DNA of 37,628 nucleotides, taken from Lingula anatina. Taxonomy: Eukaryota > Brachiopoda > Lingulata > Lingulida > Lingulidae. Under the pieces are notes generated by a model. The model made no database searches and had not been told where the DNA came from. It worked only from the letters and a program-made list of their open reading frames with translations. Location: the NCBI RefSeq assembly GCF_001039355.2, contig NW_019775758.1, positions 408,813 through 446,440 of the forward strand, in the 5' to 3' direction. Below, one piece after another: positions 23,735 to 32,829 of the stretch; positions within the stretch are counted from its first letter, which is position 1, and each line of letters begins with the position of its first letter. The translations under genes were made by a program, and so were the position numbers.

Positions 23735-24082
23735 GTGCGTACCAATTGTGGAATGTGTTAGGTGTGATAATGTTAACGCTGAACAATGTGCTTAAGCGGG
23801 CTTAAGGGAGATTGTGCTGCGTCAAACTGGCATACAGAGTCATCAACATAGTCTTGACTGTGTTGACTCTTTTCAAACACGTCCATTTATTGATGCTGCT
23901 GGAAGTGTAGAAGCAGACTGAGAAGAAGGGTCACATTTTTAGGGTTTGAAAAGGTTGTTTTATAAATATAGTACTGTGAAATAGCACATAACGTCGAAAT
24001 ATAAGCGATAACAGTAATACTAATAGCCCTACTAGTAACAGGAAGAAGAAATCCACAAGCAATTCTATTTTTTACATTCCAG
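23735..24082 (+). other. Intron 5
   Basis: A 348-base intron with no recognised element. The minus-strand open frame across it (23887-24111) overlaps the TSP1 exon and has no domain. Confidence 0.9.
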
Positions 24083-24230
24083 CGGCTAGTGTATTTACAC
24101 AGTGGAGTCAATGGGGCGATTGTTCGGTGACCTGTGGCTTCGGAACCCAGACAAGAAATCGGGCTTGTCCCGGAGGAGCTGGTGCTTGCGGTGAAGGGCC
24201 TTTAAGTGAGACCAGGTTCTGCTTTTTACA
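24083..24230 (+). CDS. Coding exon 5: thrombospondin type 1 repeat 1
   Basis: This encodes residues 259-307 plus two bases. The repeat has the WxxW motif (QWSQWGDC), CSVTCG (a C-x-x-S/T-C-G O-fucosylation consensus) and arginine-layer residues (TQTRNRAC). Five of its six cysteines lie here; the sixth is the first cysteine of the next exon (FLQ-S-C). The exon ends at the donor CA|GTAAGTATC, giving phase 2. This is the only non-phase-1 junction in the gene, and it falls just before the last cysteine of the module. Confidence 0.93.
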
Positions 24231-24724
24231 GTAAGTATCTGTGTCATTGCAGCTCTCTCCGTGGTGTTTTCAATGTAAGTTATGTTTGGTGGCTGTGATG
24301 AAGATTGTTCACCATTATAAATTAGTTCCTTAGCAGAGCGATAGGTGGCGCTGACGTAGGGACTTTCGTTTTGAGCTAATATTTTCGTGCTTGCAAAGAC
24401 TTATATGTAAACAGCATGTTTTATTGTATTGACGTGGTTTTGATATCTTGTTGAGCACTTGCATTGGTAAGTGATTTGTTTATGAACCTGGAAATACAAT
24501 GTAGACTTTAATTGAGCATAAAAGGAATAGATTTTTTTTAAAGTAGAAAAGTAACTAAAATTACATGTACTTTTCTATCACAAGATCAACATTTTGATTA
24601 AGTCCAAAATTTACAATAAAGGTGAGCAATATTAATAAATTGTTATTATGGTACAACAGTAGTAAATTTACTAGGATGGTAGTAAAGCAAAGCAATATTT
24701 GCATGAAATATATATATTCTTCAG
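24231..24724 (+). other. Intron 6 (phase 2)
   Basis: This intron interrupts TSP1 repeat 1 just before its final cysteine. It is otherwise AT-rich with nothing recognised. Open frames that start in this intron and run into the next exon are not real starts. Confidence 0.9.
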
Positions 24725-25392
24725 GTCCTGTACCACAGCTGGCTGGGCACAGTGGGGACAGTGGACAAGCTGCAGCGCCACCTGTGGTTCTGCAAACCGA
24801 CAGCGAACGCGCACATGCCCGTCTCCAAACCCTACAGCAGCATGCCCTGGATCCGCCACACAAACCCAGCAGTGTTTTCTTCCCCAGTGTTCCCTCAATG
24901 CTGGCTATGGCCAATGGAGCAGTTGGTCATCCTGCTCAGTGACCTGTGGTCAGGGTCAAGTGACAAGGACCAGGTTATGTGACAGTCCACCCCCATCCCC
25001 GGGTGGTCTGCCATGTCAGGGGCCATCCACAGATTCCCTGATTTGTTTCCTACCCACATGTCCTGTCAATGGCAACTGGGGACAGTGGGGGCAGTTTTCA
25101 ACATGCACTGCGACGTGCGGCCCGACTGCGACACAGACACGCACACGTGTTTGTAACAATCCGCCTGCTCAGTTTGGTGGAGCTCCTTGTCCAGGACCTG
25201 CATCAGAAACGGTGAACTGTAATTTTCAGGATTGTCCCACCAGTTCGTACGGACCTTGGGGCCAGTGGAGTGCATGTCCAGTAACGTGTGGCGGTGCACA
25301 GCAGTTGAGAACGCGCGTGTGTAATGTTGTGAACGGTGTGCCCTGCCCAGGTTTGGCAACAGAGAGTCGCCCCTGTAATACAGATACATGTC
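24725..25392 (+). CDS. Coding exon 6: end of TSP1 repeat 1 and TSP1 repeats 2-5
   Basis: This is one 668-base exon encoding residues 308-530. After the last cysteine of repeat 1 come four complete repeats at about 315-363, 369-420, 426-478 and 483-530. Each has six cysteines and a CxxTCG O-fucosylation motif: CSATCG, CSVTCG, CTATCG, CPVTCG. Tryptophan motifs are WAQWGQW, YGQWSSW, WGQWGQF and YGPWGQW, so one position varies. Repeats 2-5 have no introns between them, unlike the one-module-per-exon plan elsewhere. TSP1 repeats bind glycosaminoglycans, matrix proteins and receptors in other proteins. The exon ends ACATGTC|GTAAGT, phase 1. Antisense open frames here are shadows. Confidence 0.96.
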
Positions 25393-26564
25393 GTAAGTGT
25401 TATTAAACAATATTGAAAAATTATAGTATCCATATTCTTCAAACCCATGTGTCCTTTCACCAGTTGTTTCCTTTTTTCTTCAAAAGGGTAGGTACTTGGT
25501 TTCCAGTTCAGATTTCATTTTATTTCATTGGTTTTTGAGGTACTATGGAAACTACTTGTTAATTTCATTTACCTTATAAAGTTATGGTTTCATTATGGTC
25601 ACAATTATTCCTTGGTTAATTTTAACTTTCCTTGCATCATGTAAATTATTTGAAGTCATGAACTCTGTGTCAGAAGAAAAAGAATGACATCCAAATTTTC
25701 AAGCTTTTGAAATTTTTAGTTACAACTGTTATATGCTGAAAGATAATAGAAAAAGAAAATAAATTCTTTGACACATAGTTCATTCACTTCTCTTTATGAA
25801 GTTTCCAAGGAAATTGTATGCTAAGAAGGCACAATATTCTAGGAAAATACAATATCCTTGGTGACAATTTATATCCTCTCCTTTCCTATATTTCCTATGA
25901 AACCCATGCAGGACAGCTATTTATTTCACTGTATGAAAATTTATTTAAGAAAGAGAAGTACCTAGCTGTTCTGAAAAAGGGCCTATATCTTGGAGGGTTT
26001 CTGGCTAATTTGGACTGACCTAAATCTCTGGTTTCTTTGGAAAATCCTAACTACCTGTTATCAGTGCTGGTGGCAAATCTGTTCATCAGTTGTTTTAAAC
26101 CAATCATTTAAAGACACATATTAATTAAGCTATATATATATAAACTATATATATATATAAATATTTATCATAACAAAAGTTTGTCTGCGTTGATGGCAAA
26201 TCTGTTCATCAATTGTTTTGATCCCATTGTTTAAAGGCACAGAACGAGCTACAAACTTTGTCATGCAGGTGCAAGAAAATTTGATTTTTGAAAATTCCTT
26301 TATCACCGTGGAATGCAATAGTTTTTTAAAATAATTTTGAACACTTTTCCTTTATCACCATGGAATGCAATATCCAAAACCTCTGCTGAAATTTCCAGAA
26401 TATTTTTTAATATGAATAATCCAAACTGTATGCCTTTAAATCTACGCCCCCCCCCACCCCTTCACTGGGTACAAGCCTGCTATTTTTTCTTCCTTTCTCT
26501 CTCTTTCTCTTTTTCACTCTCTCCATCCCACTTCCCAACCTTAACCTGTATTTCTTCCTAACAG
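25393..26564 (+). other. Intron 7 with short direct repeats
   Basis: This contains two copies of GGCAAATCTGTTCATCA-TTGTTTT (about 26071 and 26195), two copies of CTTTATCACC-TGGAATGCAAT (26298 and 26350), and an AT-dinucleotide run near 26134-26161. No exon is seen. Confidence 0.75.
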
Positions 26565-26696
26565 CTGTGAGGGACCCCTGTATCAACATTGTTTGTTTCA
26601 ACGGTGGCTCCTGCCGCGAGGAGAACTCTCGGTTGTACTGTGTATGTCCGCCAGAGTACACTGGTTTACATTGTACGACCAGAATACAAGTGTCAG
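26565..26696 (+). CDS. Coding exon 7: EGF-like domain 2
   Basis: This encodes residues 531-574. EGF cysteines are C-INIV-C-FNGGS-C, then Y-C-V-C-PPEYTGLH-C. The first two loops closely resemble EGF1 (four residues between C1 and C2, then xNGGS before C3), which suggests the two arose by duplication. A short linker TTRIQVS leads to the CCP array. The donor is taken as TCAG|GTAGGT (phase 1, 26696), which fits CCP1. A weaker GTGTCA site six bases upstream would break the phase. Confidence 0.92.
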
Positions 26697-27420
26697 GTAG
26701 GTAGACACTGCACCAGCTCCACACTCTGGCATGGCAGGGGTTTAGCAAGAGGAAGGGGGGGGGGGGGGGCAGGCAAATAGTTGTACCGGTACTGTAGAAT
26801 TCTACCACACTTTGTATGGAAAAAATAGAATATGATAGATGAGGATAATTTTACAGTAATTCGAAATTCTTTCAAGGGACAAGGGAAGGAAATTACTTGG
26901 TATTTGTCTTTTTTTTTATTGTTATAATGTATTTTCTTTCACTGGGGGGTCGGGGGAGGGGAGCATGGATTGAAATGATCTTAAATCACTTTTCTGTGGA
27001 AGGTAAAATCTTCAGGAGTTTAAAGGTATATGAAAAATGAACTTTTCATCTAAGAATAAATCCACTTTAGGTTGCATTTTCTCATTTTTATTGAACATCT
27101 TGGTAATTAATACATTACACTTGTGAATTTACAAAGTTCACTGAGAGGTATGAATGAAAAAAAAAATACTGGATTTGTTGGACAGGTTGGATTCAAAGTC
27201 ATGCAGACAAGTCAAATTTATGACCACAGGCTGTCTGAAGGACAAGTGGTCATAAAGTAAGTGTCAAACCCTGTGCAGATAAAATGCATGCAGATTCATT
27301 GATAAACAGTTGAACTCCTGAATATATATAGGTCTTGAATCGTAGGAAAATAAATTTGCCCTTTTTCACATTTTAACTACAATATTGCACAATTTCATTA
27401 TGTCTACATCCTGCTTACAG
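26697..27420 (+). other. Intron 8 with G-rich tracts
   Basis: A poly-G tract lies at about 26755-26770 and a second G-rich cluster at about 26945-26962. A small hairpin, TATGACCAC/GTGGTCATA, lies at 27219-27254. No exon is recognised. Confidence 0.75.
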
Positions 27421-27606
27421 CCGTGTGCAGACAGACCCCAACTGTCACAGGAGCCACATTTGTGCCACAGCAGCCACAGTACGCAGAGGGCAGCGTGCTG
27501 ACATACACATGTGGCACTGGCTTTCAGCGGACAGCTGGGAGCACTACTGCCACCTGTCAGGGAGGGGGCTTTGTGTGGGGTACAGGCGGTGCCTTGGTCT
27601 GCACAA
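27421..27606 (+). CDS. Coding exon 8: CCP/sushi module 1
   Basis: This encodes residues 575-636. Four cysteines are spaced C-x27-C-x14-C-x14-C, with a tryptophan in FVWGTGG between C3 and C4. That is the sushi pattern (C1-C3 and C2-C4 disulfides expected). It carries the array signature VTGATF, YAEGSVLTYTC and GTGGALVC. It follows EGF2 after a short linker. Donor ACAA|GTAAGC leaves an A, so the next codon is AGA rather than the GCN usual at later junctions. Confidence 0.95.
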
Positions 27607-28007
27607 GTAAGCGGTCCTTTATCATTTTGTCAATATTCTAATTATCTTAATTGTATTAGTGGTGGATTTACAGAGAGCACTGCTGCTGATGGATAATTAT
27701 TGTAACCTTATCATTTTTTTCTCATTTGGATTCTTTTGGTAAAATTTGTCTTACGCTGAATATTTCCCTTAATAAAGCAAACAATGTATTTATTTTAATT
27801 TTTAAAGTTAATTTTGGTTATATATTATCTTGATTTTGATTTGATATTTATGATTTTATTCATGTGTCTAAGAGTGTGTTTTCTTTTTGGGTGAGTTTTA
27901 TTCTACAAATAGGGAGAGAGTCTAGCCTCCTCAACTCCCCCCCCCCCCCCCTCAACCCACCCTGTGGTATCCACCTAAGGAATCACACCATTGTTAATTT
28001 TTTCCAG
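27607..28007 (+). other. Intron 9
   Basis: A 401-base intron with a poly-C tract at about 27939-27951. Nothing else is recognised. Confidence 0.9.
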
Positions 28008-28190
28008 GAACCTGCCCTGCTCCAGTTGTCCCCGGGGCGACCTTCACCCCAGCAGCGGGACCCTACCTCCAGGGAGTAACAATAACGGCAGCATGTGGCG
28101 TAGGATTTCTCCGTAGGTCTGGCTCCACCACAGCCACTTGTACCAATGGCTCATTTCAGTGGGGAACTGGGGGTGTACTGGTGTGTACAG
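28008..28190 (+). CDS. Coding exon 9: CCP/sushi module 2
   Basis: This encodes residues 637-697 (61 residues) and is the shortest module: C-x26-C-x14-C-x14-C. The tyrosine before C2 (VTYxC in the others) is replaced (ITAAC), an unusual loss of a conserved core residue. FQWGTGGVLVC is intact. APVVPGAT resembles modules 9 and 13. It joins module 1 by C-TRT-C. Confidence 0.95.
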
Positions 28191-28954
28191 GTAAGACAGG
28201 GAACAGACAGCCTTGTTACCATGGTGATCTTATATCAGACATGAGCTTTTTTTCTGGGGAAGCGCAGAATTCCAGGTTTTTTAAATGTAATTCTGATGGT
28301 TCCTGAGATTCGTCAAGATCTTGTGATAAATGCACCATGATAAATGTTCAGAGTTTTTTTTTTGTTTGTTTTTTTTTTTGAAACCTAGGCTCATGTCTGT
28401 TATATGCAAGGCATGAGATTTGGAGTTATCAGGATCATAGAATGAGAAAACCCATGGGGTGGGACTAAGTAGACGTAAACAGTGTACAGTAAAGGAAGGC
28501 TGTTTGTAGGCCTACTGTATTCCCTGTGGTGCTCAACCAAAAGCTGACTGATGGGAAAAAAAAAGATGATGATGAAAGGAAAATACCCCCCCTCCAAAAT
28601 AAGAAAAAAAAAGTTTCCAAAAACTTCCTCATATAAAAATTTTGGAGGCAGGGTGGCAACATTTATAGGGGTACCGATACATGTTCTTAAGATATTTCAT
28701 AGAAATGCCTCTTCCCATTTATCATTATTATAAAAATATGTTAAATCTACAAATAAATATTGGCTTTTGCAAGCTTTTGTGTGTGAACTTACATGGGGTT
28801 ACATTATATATTATCTATTCATAATATAATATAATATAATATAATATAATATAATATAATATAATATAATATAATATAATATAATATAATATAATATAAT
28901 ATTCCAGTTAACAGAATACACAATTAAAAATATATGATAACTCAAATATTACAG
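28191..28954 (+). other. Intron 10 with an (ATAAT)n array
   Basis: A pentanucleotide array lies near the 3' end (see 28821-28902). A short inverted repeat CAGACATGAGC/GCTCATGTCTG lies at 28236 and 28389. No exon is seen. Confidence 0.8.
28821..28902. repeat. (ATAAT)16 pentanucleotide microsatellite
   Basis: Sixteen uninterrupted ATAAT units end about 52 bases before the CCP3 acceptor at 28954. It is likely to vary in length between individuals. Confidence 0.97.
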
Positions 28955-29143
28955 CATCATGTGGGCCTCCCCCAAGTGTGACAGGAGCAACATTTTCGCC
29001 AGCTGTAGGTCCTTGGGTAGAGGGCGCTGTAGTCACTTACAGTTGTAACGCTGGTTTAATACAAGCTAATGGTACTAGCACCACTGCTACTTGTACCAAT
29101 GGTGCTTTTCAGTGGGGCACCGGTGGTGCTCTGGTTTGTCAAG
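28955..29143 (+). CDS. Coding exon 10: CCP/sushi module 3 (type A)
   Basis: This encodes residues 698-760, C-x27-C-x15-C-x14-C. It is type A of the recently duplicated set: PSVTGATFSPAVGPW, then QANGTSTTATC and FQWGTGGALVC. NGT is an N-glycosylation sequon. It differs from module 7 (31231) by only four bases out of 189, with the 3' two thirds identical. Donor CAAG|GTGATTAA: retained intron would stop translation two codons into the intron. Confidence 0.96.
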
Positions 29144-29499
29144 GTGATTAATATGATCTTGCATGCAATCAAAAGCATATTTAAATAAAATATCTTTCTT
29201 AGGTATATAACTGAATTAAACTTGAGCCTTTACACATGCATATTAATTGCTCATTATTATCATTATTATTCATTTACTAAATCAGTATAAAGTGCTTACG
29301 GTACTTTATTAATTTTTTTCAGACTGATAACTTAGGCATACATAGATATCTGCTTTAACTTAAGGCTTGAGTCTTGTTTAACTCATAATTCATTGTGGTA
29401 CTTCTATAACCAGTGTTTACAATGTTGATATGACGATGATTTTTATCTATATAAATGTATGACTGCATCTGTTAGCATGGATAATTCCTAATTTAACAG
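29144..29499 (+). other. Intron 11
   Basis: A 356-base AT-rich intron with no recognised element. Confidence 0.9.
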
Positions 29500-29688
29500 C
29501 ATCATGTGGGACTCCCCCAAGTGTGACAGGAGCGACATTTTCACCAGCTGTAGGTCCTTGGGTAGAGGGCGCTGTAGTCACTTACAGTTGTAACGTTGGT
29601 TTAATACAAGCTAATGGTACAAGCACCACTGCTACTTGTACCAATGGTGCTTTTCAATGGGGCACCGGTGGTCCTCTAGTTTGTCAAG
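29500..29688 (+). CDS. Coding exon 11: CCP/sushi module 4 (type A)
   Basis: This encodes residues 761-823. It differs from module 3 at about eight bases. Most changes are silent; the visible replacements include NAG to NVG and GGA to GGP before the last cysteine. It keeps the NGT sequon and a near-identical donor, GTGATTAAT. Confidence 0.96.
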
Positions 29689-29990
29689 GTGATTAATCTA
29701 TTGTTTATTATCTTGGTGAAATAATGGAGTGTTTGATTTAGTATTTTATAAACTCTAATAATTTATTTATAACTCTGCTTGCCAGGGTTGATGAACATTA
29801 ACTGCTTTGGCTTTGTTTATACATGTACTCATTTGAAGCTTTGAGATGTCACTGACACGTGTTAATATCACTGACAGGTATTTTACATGGACAATTTTTT
29901 TTTTTCTTCTCCTATGAGCCAAAGGAAAAAAAATCACCTATTTTTATATTTATGTAGCATAACTAAGACCAATTGTTCATTTATCTTAAG
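29689..29990 (+). other. Intron 12
   Basis: A 302-base intron whose 3' end (TTATGTAGCATAA to TTCATTTATCTTAAG) is closely similar to the 3' end of intron 13, showing that flanking intron was copied with the exon. Confidence 0.85.
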
Positions 29991-30179
29991 CTCCTTGTTC
30001 TGCCCCGCCCTCCGTCACTGGAACCTCTTTCTCACCAGCTGTTGGCCCATATCTAGAGGGAGCCACAGTTACATATACATGTACTGGTGGTCTTGTTCAA
30101 GCCAGCGGCACCAGTCGTACAGCGAGATGTACTGGTGGCGCCTTTTTATGGGTAGGAGGGGCTGCACTAACTTGTCAAG
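29991..30179 (+). CDS. Coding exon 12: CCP/sushi module 5 (type B)
   Basis: This encodes residues 824-886. It is type B of the duplicated set: APPSVTGTSFSPAVGPYLEG, then TCTGGLVQASGTSRTARC and FLWVGGAALTC. It differs from type A mainly after C2 and lacks the NGT sequon. The acceptor is TTATCTTAAG, with AAG where all other exons have CAG or TAG. The phase is unambiguous. Confidence 0.95.
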
Positions 30180-30527
30180 GTAAAAAGAATACATGCCAGA
30201 AGATATATAATATTTGGATGTAATGGCATGGTCATAAAGGCAGTTAAATTTTCCACATTTGTATTGGATTTATAAACATTAAGAAGGTTAAACTTTTGCT
30301 TCATGATGTAACTTAAAATAAATATGTAACCTAGGTGTTGAAAGGGTTCATCAGAGGCTTTTAAATAAAAATCTAGATTTTTTTTCGCGTTTTGGCTGCA
30401 TTGTTTATATATATAATGTTTACATCACTATTACATGCATTGTATTTTATGTTGAACCAAAAAAAAAAAGTAATGCATTTTTATTTATATGTAGCACAAT
30501 AAAGAAAATTTGTTCATTTATCTTCAG
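30180..30527 (+). other. Intron 13, paralogous to intron 14
   Basis: Positions 30229-30315 (from GGTCATAAAGGCAG to CATGATGTAACTT) are nearly identical to 31089-31174 in intron 14. The 5' end is also alike (AGAATACATGCC-GAAGATAT). It lacks the insertion found in intron 14. Confidence 0.85.
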
Positions 30528-30716
30528 CTACCTGTTCTGCACCGCCCTCCGTCACTGGAGCCTCTTTCTCACCAACTGTTGGCCCATATGTAGAGGGAGC
30601 CACAGTCACATATACATGTACTGGTGGTCTTGTTCAAGCCAGCGGCACCAGTCGTATAGCAAGGTGTACTGGTGGCGCCTTCTTGTGGGTAGGAGGGACT
30701 GCACTGACTTGTCAAG
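30528..30716 (+). CDS. Coding exon 13: CCP/sushi module 6 (type B)
   Basis: This encodes residues 887-949. It is close to modules 5 and 8. Distinguishing residues are TVGPYVEG and SRIARC (isoleucine for threonine in the other two B modules). Acceptor TATCTTCAG. It was copied together with flanking intron sequence from, or to, module 5. Confidence 0.96.
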
Positions 30717-31230
30717 GTAAACAGAATGCATGCAGGAAGATATGTAGTTACCTCTGCTAAGGAGGTTATGTTTTTGGTTCCGTTAGTTTGTCTGTCTGTC
30801 TCTCTGTCTGTTAGCAACATTACAGAAAAAGTTATGGACCCATTTTGATGAAATTTTCAGGAACTGTCAGAAGTGGGCCAAGGAACAGATGATTAGTTTT
30901 TGGTGGTGATCTGAATCATTAATCAATCAATAATCAAAAATCAAAAAACTAAATCATTATAGAATGAAAATTTAGGGGTGAAACAGCATTGGGTGGAGAC
31001 TTTGCTGCCTTGGCAGAGGTCTGCGCTCTTGGAGTGCATTTCTAGTATTTGTCATGTTTTAGTATGGCTAGTAAAGTGTAATAGCATATGGTCATAAAGG
31101 CAGTTAAATTTTCAACATTTGTATTGGATTTATAAACATTAAGAAGATCAAACTTTTGCTTCATGATGTAACTTATATAAGTAATAAAGAAGATGGATCG
31201 CCCTAAAGAGTAACAATTTTCATTTTTCAG
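30717..31230 (+). other. Intron 14, carrying a MITE-like insertion
   Basis: This is the same intron as intron 13 plus about 300 bases of inserted DNA (30750-31047). Confidence 0.85.
30750..31047. mobile_element. Non-autonomous transposon-like element with short inverted ends
   Basis: ACCTCTGCTAAGGAGG at 30750 and CTTGGCAGAGGT at 31009-31020 are inverted repeats. Between them are TTATGTTTTTGG, a GTCTGTCTGTC run, GCAACATTACAGAAAAAGTT and GATGAAATTTTCAGGAA. From memory, a family with this wording is dispersed in many animal genomes, but I cannot confirm its name. It has no coding capacity. The sister intron 13 lacks it and so marks the empty site. The 3' limit (CTAGTA) is approximate. Confidence 0.75.
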
Positions 31231-31419
31231 CATCATGTGGGACTCCCCCAAGTGTGACAGGAGCAACATTTTCACCAGCTGTAGGTCCCTGGTTAGAGGG
31301 CGCTGTAGTCACTTACAGTTGTAACGCTGGTTTAATACAAGCTAATGGTACTAGCACCACTGCTACTTGTACCAATGGTGCTTTTCAGTGGGGCACCGGT
31401 GGTGCTCTGGTTTGTCAAG
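31231..31419 (+). CDS. Coding exon 14: CCP/sushi module 7 (type A)
   Basis: This encodes residues 950-1012. It is nearly identical to module 3, with GTPPSV at the start and GPWLEG in place of GPWVEG. It keeps the QANGTST sequon. Donor CAAG|GTGATTGA gives the same immediate stop on intron retention as modules 3 and 4. Confidence 0.96.
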
Positions 31420-31694
31420 GTGATTGATTTAAAATAATCTTAAGCTTAGTATGAAGAGATACCCTGTATATATGTGCCTATGTAAGCTAGAATTTAATTA
31501 GGTGCTCTGCATGTAACAAAATACAACTAAATACATGTATATGTACAGGTTTTTTATTAAGTCAAAAAAAAATAGATTTAAAATTTCTAATTTTTAAGGT
31601 AAAATTTGTCTTCTTATTTATGAGCTTATGTAATCTTCCAGACTATCAGTACTTAATCATGATTTACAGTAAGCTTTTTTTTTTATATTTTCAG

Positions 31695-31883
31695 CTACAT
31701 GCTCAGCCCCATCCTCCGTCACTGGAGCCTCTTTCTCACCAACTGTTGGCCCATATCTAGAGGGAGCCACAGTCACATATACATGTACTGGTGGTCTTGT
31801 TCAAGCCAGCGGCACCAGTCGTACAGCAAGGTGTACTGGTGGCGCCTTCTTGTGGGTAGGAGGGGCCGCACTAACTTGTCAAG
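31695..31883 (+). CDS. Coding exon 15: CCP/sushi module 8 (type B)
   Basis: This encodes residues 1013-1075. It is almost identical to module 6 from VTGASFSPTVGPY onward, but starts ATCSAPSSV (serine for the second proline). Donor CAAG|GTTGGT is weak; a GTAACT five bases downstream would break the phase, so the stated end is preferred. The 275-base intron before it holds nothing notable. Confidence 0.95.
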
Positions 31884-32187
31884 GTTGGTAACTTGACAGT
31901 AAAGAAATAAGTAGTTAGAAAAGTAATGATCTGTTTTGTGTTCAAATAATGTCAGTGCAAACCTATGGTCTTTGCAGGTAAATTTATTTAAGTGTATGTG
32001 TAATTGGACAAAAAATAATGCATCAGGGTAGTAGATAATCAACTAATTTTAAAATTAATTAGTTTTGTCAATTTTGATATCAATATATTTTTTATACCGT
32101 AATTTAATTCTGAGGTGACAGTTACATGCCTTTCTTAAAGAGATTTTACCAATCATTAATTTTCAATTAAAAAAATCCATTTTTCAG
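31884..32187 (+). other. Intron 16
   Basis: A 304-base AT-rich intron with no recognised element. Confidence 0.9.
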
Positions 32188-32376
32188 CAACCTGTGCAGC
32201 AGCTCCTGTGGTTGCTGGGGCAACCCCATCCCCAGCGTCAGGCCCATATGTAGATGGCGCCAGGGTCACATATAGATGTAACAGTGGTTTGATCCAAGTC
32301 AGTGGTACCAGTAATACTGCTACCTGCACCAATGGGGTATTCCAGTGGGGCACTGGTGGTGCTTTTGTGTGTCAAG
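32188..32376 (+). CDS. Coding exon 16: CCP/sushi module 9
   Basis: This encodes residues 1076-1138, C-x27-C-x15-C-x14-C. It combines a diverged N-terminal half (AAAPVVAGATPSPASGPYVDG) with a type A-like C-terminal half (NSGLIQVSGTSNTATC, FQWGTGGAFVC). It shares APVVAGAT with module 13. It has no NGT sequon because the asparagine is replaced by serine (VSGTS). Confidence 0.96.
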
Positions 32377-32640
32377 GTGATTATTCAGAGAATTAATCAG
32401 TCGCAAAATATATGTTTTTAGACTTTACAATAATGTTGACAGCAAATTAATTGGGATTTCAAACTTTTTTAAGCTGTATTTTGTAAGTCATTATTTTGAC
32501 ACTTATAGAATAAATAGATGCATATATTTTTAGATATTTTTTCTAAAAAAATATTCACCAACTACTATGCATACATAGCTCATTCCTTATGAGCTTAAGA
32601 GTCTGAACAATTTTTGTAAAATAAACATCCTCACTTTCAG

Positions 32641-32829
32641 CCACATGTCAGAACCCTCTGGCTGTCAGTGGAGCTACCTTCACGCCATCTACAGGACCCT
32701 ACAGTGAGGGTTCCGTTATCACGTACTCCTGTAATGGAGGCTTTGTCCAGACCAACGGCACCAGTACTACTGCAAGGTGCACCAATGGCATTTTTGTTTG
32801 GAGCACAGGTGGTGCCATCTCTTGTAGAG
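32641..32829 (+). CDS. Coding exon 17: CCP/sushi module 10
   Basis: This encodes residues 1139-1201. Features: QNPLAVSGATFTPSTGPYSEG, the sequon QTNGTST, and FVWSTGGAISC with serine replacing the usual glycine after the tryptophan. Donor AGAG|GTAAGT is near perfect. Confidence 0.96.

Noticed and set aside
24561-25460. Antisense open frames of 75-117 codons over the TSP1 exon
   Set aside because: These are shadows of the strongly supported TSP1 coding sequence on the plus strand.
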